DNA from: Promethearchaeia archaeon
GTDB lineage: Archaea; Asgardarchaeota; Lokiarchaeia; Sigyniarchaeales; SOKP01
DNA: 7,547 nucleotides
Direction of reading: 5' to 3'
Assembly: GCA_029856295.1 (NCBI GenBank)
Contig: JAHQWS010000105.1
Coordinates: 1 to 7,547, forward strand
Positions 1 to 6,797 of this stretch are shown one piece after another; within the stretch, counting starts at the first letter, position 1; every line of letters starts with the position of its first letter. A model generated the notes under the pieces. It was not told the origin of the DNA. It worked only from the letters and a program-made list of their open reading frames with translations, and did not search any database. The translations under genes and the position numbers were made by a program.

Positions 1-199
1 AGGCGAAGGAGCTGACCCATCTTTCACGATGTCAGCAAATTGGGAAACCATGGGTGGACTTATGTCAGGTGAAGTTGACGGAACAAGCGCCTATATGTCA
101 GGCGATCTTAAGATCGAAGGTAATCTTCAAGACACGATGGCTTATGGTGAATATCTAGCATTCGCCGCAGAAACTTTACAAGAATTGGACGAAGGTTAA
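1..199 (+). CDS. SCP2 sterol-transfer-family protein, C-terminal part (5' truncated)
   Basis: The open frame enters from the left edge (first full codon at base 2) and gives 65 residues ending at TAA 197-199. The fragment matches the second half of an SCP2 domain: a beta strand around residues 7-12 (SFTMSA), a helix with a W-x-x-M-G-G-L-M-S-G pattern (14-23), then the family's typical M-S-G-D-L-K-I-E-G-N turn (32-41) and a closing amphipathic helix. SCP2 domains are small soluble proteins with a hydrophobic tunnel that binds lipids or acyl-CoA; the ligand cannot be told from sequence. The missing 5' part would be about 40-70 codons if this is a stand-alone domain. Its G+C content (about 45%, 90 of 199 bases counted) and its preference for GAC and TTC codons differ from the AT-rich genes that follow, which may mean strong expression. 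It is separated from the next gene by 134 bases and a T-tract, so it is probably a different transcription unit. Confidence 0.8.
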   Translation, partial: GEGADPSFTMSANWETMGGLMSGEVDGTSAYMSGDLKIEGNLQDTMAYGEYLAFAAETLQELDEG

Positions 200-237
200 A
201 CCAAATATTAAAGTATTAATTAAATCTATCTATTCAA

Positions 238-246
238 TTTTTTTTT
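238..246 (+). terminator. T-tract terminator after the SCP2 gene
   Basis: An uninterrupted run of nine T lies about 40 bases after the SCP2 stop codon, followed by further T-rich sequence. There is no GC-rich inverted repeat in front of it, so it is not a bacterial-type hairpin terminator. Archaeal RNA polymerase is known to terminate at such U-tracts. The call rests on position and composition only. Confidence 0.45.
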
Positions 247-333
247 ATTTACCTTATTTTGTTAAATTTTTTATTTCTTTTTGATTTATTTAATTTATTC
301 TTCTTAACAATAGGATTTGAAAATATCTGAAAA

Positions 334-2142
334 ATGCCTTATGGAATGAACAGTACTATTCTGAAAATTAACCTAAATTCAGAGAAAATAGTTGAAAATA
401 ATTTAAATGATGAGATTTTTCACAAATATCTCGGGGGCAGAGGATTAGGTATAAAATTATTTTCTGATTCTGTTCCTAAAAACATTAATCCCTTATCAAA
501 AGAAAATATTTTAATTTTTTCGATAGGTCCGTTGACAGGGAGCGTAACTCCTACAAGTGGGAGGTTTTCTTTAGTTACCAAATCTCCATTGACTGATACG
601 ATATTTCATTCTAATTCCGGTGGATTTTGGGGTCCCTACTTTAAAAAATGTGGCTATGATAGTTTATTCATTACAGGGAAATTATCTTCCGAAAATAAGG
701 GATATCTCTTAATAGAAGATTATGATAAAGTAGAAATTAAGGATGCTGAAAATTTATGGGGTCTTAAAACATCTGAAACCTTAGAAAAGATTCAGAAAGT
801 TGAAGGTAAAAATTGTCAAGTACTATGTATTGGACCAGCCGGAGAGAATTTAGTGAAGATTTCTTCTATTATGAATCAAGCGAATAGAGCCTTTGGACGT
901 GGTGGAGTAGGTGCTGTAATGGGTTCAAAAAATCTCAAGGCTATTGTGGTAAAAAGCGGAAATAAAAAATTCGAGGGAAAAAATAAGGAACGTCTGAAAA
1001 AATTAAGAATTAATGCTATTGACAAGATAAAGGTAGTTCCTATAACTTCACAAGGATTAACATTGTTCGGAACTGCTGCTTTAGTCAAGGTCATTAATCA
1101 ATTCGGTATGTTTCCCATTAATAATTTCCAGTCTGCTTATACTGAACCAAATAAAATCGATTTAGTTAGTGGTGAACATTTAAGAGAAAGATTTTTGGAA
1201 GGTAATGAGGGGTGTTATAACTGTATAATTCGATGTGGGAGAATGACTAATACAGGTGAAAAAAGCGGAAAAGGTCCTGAATATGAATCTTTATGGGCTT
1301 TAGGACCTTTAACTGGAATATTTGATTTAAAAACAATAACTCATGCTAATTATTCATGCAATGAATATGGTTTAGACACGATCTCGACTGGTTCTACTAT
1401 TGCATGTGGTATGGAACTTCAGCAACAGGGGTTGTTGAATGAGCATTCCTTAAAATTTGGAAATAATGATATGTTATGTGATTTAATAGAAAAAATTGCA
1501 TTAAAAAAAGAATTTGGTGCTGATTTAGCTGAAGGTTCTCTAAGATTGTCTAAAAAATATAAGGGGGAATCTTACTCCATGCAAGTTAAGGGGATGGAAA
1601 TTCCAGCATATGATCCCCGAGGAGCATTTGGCCATGCATTAAATTATGCTGTAAGTTCACGCGGGGCTTGTCACTTAACGGGATTTCTAGTCGCATTGGA
1701 GGTATTGGGAGTCCCTAAAAAAATAGATAGATTTTCAGTTCGGGGTAAATCAGATCTATTATTTTTAAAGCAAAATCAGAGCGCAGTGGAAGATTCATTA
1801 GTCGTCTGTAAGTTTGTTGGATATGCATTAGGTTTTGAATTTCAAGCTCGATTTTTAAGCACTATTTTAGATAAAAAAATCTCTATAACAGATCTAATAA
1901 CCATTGGCGAGAGAATATATACTTTAGAGAGGCTTTTTAATGTGAGAGAAGGGTTCTCAAGAAAAGATGACACATTACCAAAAAGATTTCTAGAAACACC
2001 ATTGCAAAAAGGACCTTCAAATGGCAGAGTTGTACCGCTCGAAGATTTACTGAATGAATATTACGAAGTGAGAAATTGGGATAAAAACGGAATTCCAACA
2101 GATGAATTATTGGAGAAATTATCTCTCGAAAAATTGACGTAA
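334..2142 (+). CDS. aor: Tungsten/molybdenum aldehyde:ferredoxin oxidoreductase
   Basis: The product oxidises an aldehyde to a carboxylic acid and passes two electrons to ferredoxin; it is a cytosolic anaerobic enzyme with a bis-pterin tungsten (or molybdenum) centre and one [4Fe-4S] cluster. At 602 residues it has the usual length of the family (about 600-650). Visible family signatures, in order: GGRGLG (34-39), GPLTG (65-69), FGRGGVGAVMGSKNLKAI (187-204), the cluster motif C294-x2-C297-x3-C301, GPEYES with E318 at the position of the catalytic Glu of Pyrococcus AOR, NEYGLD (343-348) as first pterin-binding motif, YDPRG (426-430), RGACH (443-447) with the likely catalytic H447, and D487-x4-C492 supplying the fourth cluster cysteine. 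All four cluster ligands are present. ATG 334 is the first possible start, since an in-frame TGA lies two codons upstream (328-330); the protein start fits the family, but no Shine-Dalgarno site is visible. ATG 346 is a less likely alternative. The substrate is not determined; the downstream aldolase makes lactaldehyde a candidate. Confidence 0.93.
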   Translation: MPYGMNSTILKINLNSEKIVENNLNDEIFHKYLGGRGLGIKLFSDSVPKNINPLSKENILIFSIGPLTGSVTPTSGRFSLVTKSPLTDTIFHSNSGGFWGPYFKKCGYDSLFITGKLSSENKGYLLIEDYDKVEIKDAENLWGLKTSETLEKIQKVEGKNCQVLCIGPAGENLVKISSIMNQANRAFGRGGVGAVMGSKNLKAIVVKSGNKKFEGKNKERLKKLRINAIDKIKVVPITSQGLTLFGTAALVKVINQFGMFPINNFQSAYTEPNKIDLVSGEHLRERFLEGNEGCYNCIIRCGRMTNTGEKSGKGPEYESLWALGPLTGIFDLKTITHANYSCNEYGLDTISTGSTIACGMELQQQGLLNEHSLKFGNNDMLCDLIEKIALKKEFGADLAEGSLRLSKKYKGESYSMQVKGMEIPAYDPRGAFGHALNYAVSSRGACHLTGFLVALEVLGVPKKIDRFSVRGKSDLLFLKQNQSAVEDSLVVCKFVGYALGFEFQARFLSTILDKKISITDLITIGERIYTLERLFNVREGFSRKDDTLPKRFLETPLQKGPSNGRVVPLEDLLNEYYEVRNWDKNGIPTDELLEKLSLEKLT

Positions 2143-2190
2143 TTTCAATCTCCCCTTTTATTATCAAATCTAAATAAAAAGATTAAATTC

Positions 2191-2200
2191 TATAATAAAT
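2191..2200 (+). promoter_or_regulatory. Possible archaeal TATA box before the creatininase-like gene
   Basis: The 90-base gap between the AOR stop and ATG 2233 contains TATAATAAAT. If this were a TATA box, transcription would begin about 25 bases downstream, near 2220, giving a very short 5' leader; that would agree with the absence of a Shine-Dalgarno site before ATG 2233. The surrounding DNA is so AT-rich that chance matches are common, and a second candidate (TATAAATTT) lies at 2210-2218. The second and third genes may therefore have their own promoter in addition to readthrough from the AOR gene. Confidence 0.25.
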
Positions 2201-2232
2201 AATTCTTAGTATAAATTTACCAGTAAGAAAAA

Positions 2233-3165
2233 ATGTCAGAATATGTATTAAAGGATCGGATGGATGATTGGGGTCCATTTGAAGAAAATGAATCAAAATG
2301 GATAATTTTTTCTGTAGGTAATCCTTACGAGGGACATGGATTTGCTTTAACTAGAAATATTGATGATCTCCATGCTAAGAATGCAGCACATGATTTAGAA
2401 ATTCATACTGGCCAGAGATACGTTGCTCATATTCCATATACCACTGATCGCTGTGGAGATGTAGCAAGGGATTGGGCTCCATATTATATTCCATGGGATG
2501 ATTTCTATAGAAAATCTGTTGACTTTATGAAATATTTTATTGATTTAATTCGAGATAGAGGAGAAGAAGTATCTAGAGTCATGTTAGTCACTGGTCATGG
2601 AGGAAACGCAAATCTCTTAGAAAGAAAATGTCAGAAAGAAATAAAAAACGAATTAGATGTAAAAAAATTTATATCACTCACAGCGTTAGTTTCTAGAAAA
2701 AATGCTGTTCGAGTCTTAGAAGAAGTGAAAATATTAGCAAATGAAACTATTGAGAAAAAAACTTCTCAATTTGGATACGATAATGCTGAGGATTTAGCAG
2801 ATTTTTATACCAAATTATTATTATCTACTGGTCATGCTTCTCATACGGAGCATAGTTTAGGAGCAGCCCTGGGAGCTTGTGACATGAAAAAAGTTGAGAT
2901 CATGAATGCTTTATTAGAAAAGAATTTTGAAAAAGCTTTAAAAAAATGGCCTGCTATAGGAGGCCTTGGAGGCTACCTATTAGCAGGAGGAAAATATACT
3001 GAAGCATTAGGAACTGAAGATAATGATAAATTTGGTCTTTGGAACTGTTTAAACGGACTTAGATCATTAAATAATGGGAAATTAGTTGTCGTACCCGAGT
3101 TAGGTGCTCTTATTCACCGCATCAGTCTTGAATCTAAAACTCAGATTGTAAATAAATTTTTATAA
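2233..3165 (+). CDS. Creatininase-family metal-dependent hydrolase, divergent
   Basis: The product is a 310-residue soluble protein with the creatininase/creatinine amidohydrolase fold, whose members are binuclear metal enzymes that cleave C-N bonds in small cyclic or linear amides. Preserved core residues: E33, H35 (in PYEGHG, 31-36) and D44, with the same E-to-D spacing of 11 as in creatininase; H122 in TGHGGN (120-125); and H201-A-S-H-T-E206-H-S, matching the family's H-A-G-x-x-E-T-S segment. Differences from true creatininase: the Glu at the second metal-2 ligand position is Gly (G124), the usual L-P-l-x-T-D stretch reads A-L-T-R-N-I-D, the protein has about 20 extra residues at the N-terminus and 40 or more elsewhere, and the C-terminus (243-290) is rich in glycine and not typical. 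It is therefore unlikely to act on creatinine. ATG 2233 has no clear ribosome site. It lies 90 bases after the AOR gene and 53 before the aldolase gene, on the same strand, which suggests a joint role. The substrate is unknown. Confidence 0.82.
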   Translation: MSEYVLKDRMDDWGPFEENESKWIIFSVGNPYEGHGFALTRNIDDLHAKNAAHDLEIHTGQRYVAHIPYTTDRCGDVARDWAPYYIPWDDFYRKSVDFMKYFIDLIRDRGEEVSRVMLVTGHGGNANLLERKCQKEIKNELDVKKFISLTALVSRKNAVRVLEEVKILANETIEKKTSQFGYDNAEDLADFYTKLLLSTGHASHTEHSLGAALGACDMKKVEIMNALLEKNFEKALKKWPAIGGLGGYLLAGGKYTEALGTEDNDKFGLWNCLNGLRSLNNGKLVVVPELGALIHRISLESKTQIVNKFL

Positions 3166-3208
3166 TATTTTTTAATTAACTTTAAAATAGTTAAAAAGAA
3201 TTAAAACT

Positions 3209-3213
3209 GTGAT
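3209..3213 (+). promoter_or_regulatory. Ribosome binding site supporting the GTG start of the aldolase
   Basis: GTGAT matches the 3' part of the AGGAGGTGAT Shine-Dalgarno consensus and ends five bases before GTG 3219. It supports translation from that GTG. The ATG at 3217 overlaps the GTG by one base but is followed at once by TGA, so it cannot be the start of the aldolase. Confidence 0.45.
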
Positions 3214-3218
3214 AAAAT

Positions 3219-3830
3219 GTGATTGATCAAGAAACATATAAGCAATTTAAGGTTGTAGGTAAGGTTTTAACAGATCATAGATATAATACAAGTCATTCCG
3301 GCAATATCTCGATGAGAGCAGGCGGGAAAATACTCATCAAACGCAGGGGTGCCATGTTAGGCTTTTTAGAACCTGAAGATATTATTGAAACGGACTTATA
3401 TAAGGCAGATTCCGGTATAATGTTATCCAGTACTGAAACTGATGTACATCGCCAAATCTATTTAAATACGGATGCTATGGCTGTGATTCATGCTCATAAT
3501 CCTTTTTGTGTTATCCTATCTTTAATCGAAGACGAAATAACTTGCTTAGATGCAGAGGGAATCTATGCATATAGAAAAATACCAATTATTGAAGTGGATA
3601 ATCCCGCAGGACCAACTGATGCTGCCCGAGAAGTACCAAAAGTCCTCAAGGATTACCCTATAGTGGTTGTTCGAGCCCATGGGGTATTTGCTAAAGGAAA
3701 TACATTATTAGATGCGCTTCAAAACGTTACAGGAGCAGAACAATCCGCAATGTTTAGATATTATACGATGCTCATAGGGAAACCTTTAAAGCGAGATTAC
3801 TCCAAGGAAAAATTTTTCTCTGAATGGTAA
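3219..3830 (+). CDS. Class II aldolase, fuculose-/rhamnulose-1-phosphate aldolase type
   Basis: The product is a 203-residue cytosolic zinc enzyme of the class II aldolase/adducin family. Members with this size and motif set typically split L-fuculose 1-phosphate or a related ketose phosphate into dihydroxyacetone phosphate and L-lactaldehyde; archaeal relatives also supply lactaldehyde for coenzyme F420 synthesis. Key residues line up almost exactly with E. coli FucA (Glu73, His92, His94, His155): E73 in S-S-T-E-T, H91 and H93 in V-I-H-A-H-N, and H154 in R-A-H-G. The phosphate-binding G-N-I-S (28-31) is present. The FucA tyrosine near 113 is not obvious; Y116 or Y118 may take its place, so substrate choice is open. 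GTG 3219 is the chosen start because the next in-frame ATG (codon 32) would remove the G-N-I-S loop. It follows the creatininase-like gene by 53 bases and is probably co-transcribed with it. Other family functions, such as methylthioribulose-1-phosphate dehydratase or a decarboxylase, cannot be excluded. Confidence 0.85.
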   Translation: MIDQETYKQFKVVGKVLTDHRYNTSHSGNISMRAGGKILIKRRGAMLGFLEPEDIIETDLYKADSGIMLSSTETDVHRQIYLNTDAMAVIHAHNPFCVILSLIEDEITCLDAEGIYAYRKIPIIEVDNPAGPTDAAREVPKVLKDYPIVVVRAHGVFAKGNTLLDALQNVTGAEQSAMFRYYTMLIGKPLKRDYSKEKFFSEW

Positions 3831-3940
3831 CTACTTATAATTTTTCGGTCTTTAAATTTAAAATGCGATTTCTTCTTAGTTTCATTACTTTCTCAGTTAA
3901 ATTTGAACTTCTTTTGTATAGACTAATTAAAAATAATGTG

Positions 3941-3947
3941 AAAAAAA
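3941..3947 (-). terminator. T-tract terminator for the rhamnosidase gene
   Basis: A run of seven A on the plus strand is a T7 tract on the minus strand, starting about 25 bases beyond the rhamnosidase stop codon and followed on that strand by another T-rich stretch. No hairpin precedes it. This convergent gap (3831-3971) must end transcripts from both sides; the plus-strand side has only a short T5 at 3841-3845 directly after the aldolase stop. I see no gene in the gap. Confidence 0.35.
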
Positions 3948-3971
3948 TAAGTTGATATTGATATAAGCTAC

Positions 3972-6689
3972 TTATTCATAAGGTATGACAGTAAACTGAT
4001 AATAACCAGAACCGATATTAAAAATGACATAATTCTCATTCACTTCATTATATTCTAAACCACTAACTTTTTCGACTATACTCCCATTTCGCCATAAATT
4101 AACATTTCCTTCCTTAATTTCACAATTTGAATTTTTAATTGGAATCCAAGTTTCAGAGATACATCCTACTGGAATGTGTATCATCACTTTTAAAGAATTG
4201 CCCGTCTTTTCCCAAGAACTATATAAAAATCCTTTAGAAGTATTAAGAGAAGCAGTAGCATATGTTAAATCTGTTGGAATAAAAGGTTTAATTCTAATTC
4301 TTTTCCAACACGGCTCAAGTGAAGAAATCCCTGCTAAAGCTTTGAAAAACCACGTATCAACACTGCCCAGCATTATATGATTATGAGAATTCATTCCGCT
4401 CCCTTCAAGTTTTTCCCATCTCTCCCATAATGTAGTAGCGCCCTCTTTAATCATGTATCCATATCCGGGATAACTTTCTTGAGTTATAATTTTATATGCA
4501 ACATCAGCGTGACCGTTCTCTGTCAATACATCCCATAAATATCTTGTCCCTACTATACCAGTGTCTACATGGTAGTCATGATCTTCAATTATACAATGTA
4601 GCAATCTTGAAAGCACTTTTCCTTTTTTCTTTTCAGGGACCATATTCAAAAATAAAGGAAGAATATTTGATGTTTGACTGATTGTTTCATCCACTAGAGA
4701 ATGCTTAGGTATTACATACGAATCTTTTAAAAATTTTTGATTGTATACCTCTTTGATTTCTTCTGACCTCTCATATAGATCTTTATAATCTTGATCTTTT
4801 CCTAAAAGTTTAGCGATTTTTGATAGAATTAGAGTGTCATGATAATAATACCAAGTACATACATGCTCAATTGGCGTTTTTCTTGATACAATACTTCCAG
4901 GAGGGCACCAATCACCAAATTTTCCAAATTTATATAAGATATTCTCTTCTGTATTTCTCTGAAGATGATTTACATATTTCTTCAATGATTCATAATGTTC
5001 TTCAAGTACTCGAATGTCATTATAATAAAAATATAGATACCAAACAATTGTAATATACGCAGTACCCCATGCAGGATCTGCGGGATAAAAACGCCAATAG
5101 GGAGGAACTACATCAGAAAGTGCACCATTCTCTTCTTGACATAGTTTTATATCATCTAAATATTTTGTATAAAATCGTGCAGTATCAAAATTAAATATCG
5201 CTTCTTCAACCGTAAGCTGCGCATCTCCCATCCAGCCTTGTCTCTCATCTCTCTGTGGACAATCGGTAGGTATACTCATAAAATTACTTAATTGTCCCCA
5301 GATAACGTTTTCATGAACTTGGTTAATCAAGGTATTTGAGCAATAAAAATTACCAATCTTAGTAACATCAGTATGGATAAAAAGGCCTTCGATATTATTA
5401 ATTGTAGGAACTCCCGGAAAGCCTATAACTTCAATATATCGAAATCCATGATATGTAAAATGAGGTTCAAATATTTCTTCCCCTTCACCTTTTAATATAT
5501 AGACATCAGTTGCTTTAGCTAATCTATTTGTAGCAGTGTTCAAATTTCCATTGCGATCTACGATTTCGGAATATTTAATTATAATTTCTGTACCATGTGG
5601 ACCGCGTACTTTTAATCGAATAAAACCTGTGAAGTTTTGACCAAAATCATATATATAACTGCCTGGAGAATTACTATACAAATTCTGGGGTTTTAATACT
5701 TTAGTTGCTCTTATTGGCGGCATCATTTGTGAGGCCAATTTCGGGCCTTCACATAAAATAGCATTCTCCCAAGAAGAATCGTTAAAGTTAGGACTATCCC
5801 AACCTGGTATTTCTAATCTAGCATCATATTTCTCTCCTAAATATAGACCATTTTCTAAAATAGGACCTTGAGAAAATTTCCATGTAATATCTGAGCATAT
5901 TGATTCTGTCGAATCATCCTCATATCGAATTATAAGTTGGAGTATAAGTTTTGGATAACTATAACCAGATTTTTCCAAATAACGGCTATTTCCTAAAATA
6001 ATTCCAATAGCATTCTTTTCTTTCAAAGAATCAGTAACATTATAAGTTGAATAGAGCACAATTTTTTTATAATCTGTCCACGCAGGATCTAAAATTCTAT
6101 TCCCGATCTTTTTTCCATTTATTCGAAGTTCATACCATCCTAAACCGCAGATGTATAATCTAGCATATTTGATTTTTTTGATAAGAGAAAATTCTTTCCG
6201 GATATAAATGCCATAATATTCTCTCACCATTCCAAGGAAAATTGCAAATCCAGATTTATATTGAAACTTTTTTCTTTCTTTTTTATCTGTAAATGCTTTT
6301 CTTGTTATCCAATTTGCCTTCCAATCAGTTTCTTGTAAAAATGCAGTCTCAAATTCAGCAATCTCGCTATAATCGCTTGCTCTACCATTTTTATCCCACC
6401 ATTTCACTTTCCAGTAATATATAGTACTACTTTTTAACTCCTTACCTTCATAAACAATATTCACATTATTTTCAGATTCGACTTTTCCACTATCCCAGAG
6501 ATCCCCATAATCAGATTGACTAAATTCTTTTTTAGAAGAAACTAAAATTTGATATGTGGTTTGTTTCTGTGCTCTTTGTTCATGATGCATATGCCAAGTA
6601 AAACGAGGATTTGGAGTATCTATTTCAATAGGGTTATTTAAATATTCACAACGTAAATTATATGGAGGTTTAATCATTTTTATTTCCAT
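3972..6689 (-). CDS. Alpha-L-rhamnosidase, glycoside hydrolase family 78
   Basis: The 905-residue product releases terminal alpha-L-rhamnose from rhamnosides or rhamnose-containing glycans by an inverting mechanism. Domain order as in bacterial GH78 enzymes: an N-terminal fibronectin-like domain (about 8-118, with NPRFTW at 27-32 and YYWKVKWWD at 91-99), a jelly-roll domain with the L-D-P-A-W-T-D-Y signature (200-207), a beta-sandwich beginning near D-F-G-Q-N (348-352), an (alpha/alpha)6 catalytic domain (about 440-785), and a C-terminal beta domain (about 790-905). The catalytic acid motif D-C-P-Q-R-D-E-R-Q-G-W-M-G-D (476-489) gives E482 as general acid, with D476 and D489 also conserved; G-A-T-T-L-W-E-R-W (750-758) gives E756 as general base; G-D-W (592-594) is also typical. 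There is no signal peptide or membrane segment, so it should act in the cytosol on imported substrates. The start could be ATG 6689 or the in-frame ATG at 6677; neither has a Shine-Dalgarno site. It is intact, with base composition like its neighbours. It faces the aldolase gene tail to tail. Confidence 0.93.
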   Translation of the reverse strand: MEIKMIKPPYNLRCEYLNNPIEIDTPNPRFTWHMHHEQRAQKQTTYQILVSSKKEFSQSDYGDLWDSGKVESENNVNIVYEGKELKSSTIYYWKVKWWDKNGRASDYSEIAEFETAFLQETDWKANWITRKAFTDKKERKKFQYKSGFAIFLGMVREYYGIYIRKEFSLIKKIKYARLYICGLGWYELRINGKKIGNRILDPAWTDYKKIVLYSTYNVTDSLKEKNAIGIILGNSRYLEKSGYSYPKLILQLIIRYEDDSTESICSDITWKFSQGPILENGLYLGEKYDARLEIPGWDSPNFNDSSWENAILCEGPKLASQMMPPIRATKVLKPQNLYSNSPGSYIYDFGQNFTGFIRLKVRGPHGTEIIIKYSEIVDRNGNLNTATNRLAKATDVYILKGEGEEIFEPHFTYHGFRYIEVIGFPGVPTINNIEGLFIHTDVTKIGNFYCSNTLINQVHENVIWGQLSNFMSIPTDCPQRDERQGWMGDAQLTVEEAIFNFDTARFYTKYLDDIKLCQEENGALSDVVPPYWRFYPADPAWGTAYITIVWYLYFYYNDIRVLEEHYESLKKYVNHLQRNTEENILYKFGKFGDWCPPGSIVSRKTPIEHVCTWYYYHDTLILSKIAKLLGKDQDYKDLYERSEEIKEVYNQKFLKDSYVIPKHSLVDETISQTSNILPLFLNMVPEKKKGKVLSRLLHCIIEDHDYHVDTGIVGTRYLWDVLTENGHADVAYKIITQESYPGYGYMIKEGATTLWERWEKLEGSGMNSHNHIMLGSVDTWFFKALAGISSLEPCWKRIRIKPFIPTDLTYATASLNTSKGFLYSSWEKTGNSLKVMIHIPVGCISETWIPIKNSNCEIKEGNVNLWRNGSIVEKVSGLEYNEVNENYVIFNIGSGYYQFTVIPYE

Positions 6690-6797
6690 TTAATACTATT
6701 ATATTTTTCTAGATCATTTTTTAGATAATTAATATTTTATTTTTTATTGTTTGATTAATTAATTATTTATTAGCCATTAAGAAAAAAAGGAATGATT
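6690..6797. promoter_or_regulatory. Divergent promoter region between rhamnosidase and alpha/beta hydrolase
   Basis: This 108-base spacer separates two genes that point away from each other, so it should hold a promoter for each. It is almost entirely A and T. Features seen: a 10-base perfect palindrome ATTAATTAAT (6754-6763), several TATA-like stretches on the plus strand (for example within 6729-6750), and on the minus strand an AAATATAATA stretch about 10 bases upstream of the rhamnosidase ATG, which is closer than a TATA box for that start would normally be. No single element can be assigned with confidence. Confidence 0.4.
6787..6791 (+). promoter_or_regulatory. Ribosome binding site deciding the alpha/beta hydrolase start
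   Basis: AAGGA ends six bases before ATG 6798, the usual Shine-Dalgarno distance. An in-frame ATG at 6792 directly abuts this site and so is too close to be used. The site therefore favours the start at 6798 (M-P-K-K-L). It is the clearest ribosome site in the window. Confidence 0.5.

Noticed and set aside
200..333. Riboswitch or structured leader before AOR
   Set aside because: The spacer is almost wholly A and T with long T-runs and no stable complementary stems; it fits a terminator plus promoter.
876..1094. Minus-strand open frame of 72 codons inside the AOR gene
   Set aside because: It lies entirely within a well-supported gene, has no recognisable domain, and encodes a low-complexity hydrophobic product typical of an antisense frame in AT-rich DNA.
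1937..2167. Minus-strand open frame of 76 codons over the AOR 3' end
   Set aside because: It overlaps the conserved C-terminal part of AOR; no ribosome site or known motif supports it.
2233..3165. Reading the hydrolase as a true creatininase in creatinine breakdown
   Set aside because: A creatininase metal ligand is replaced by glycine, the protein has extra segments, and no creatinase or sarcosine gene is nearby.
3831..3971. Possible small gene or RNA in the convergent gap
   Set aside because: The gap is AT-rich with no open frame of note, no GC-rich stem and no repeat; only T/A tracts and a short TTTAAATTTAAA palindrome (3851-3862) are seen.
4174..5053. Three plus-strand open frames (4174-4380, 4496-4681, 4820-5053) opposite the rhamnosidase
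   Set aside because: All are antisense to the catalytic and C-terminal domains of an intact GH78 gene and show no domain or initiation signal.
6792..6797. Earlier ATG at 6792 as start of the alpha/beta hydrolase
   Set aside because: It directly abuts the AAGGA site, leaving no room for initiation; ATG 6798 has normal spacing and gives a typical N-terminus.
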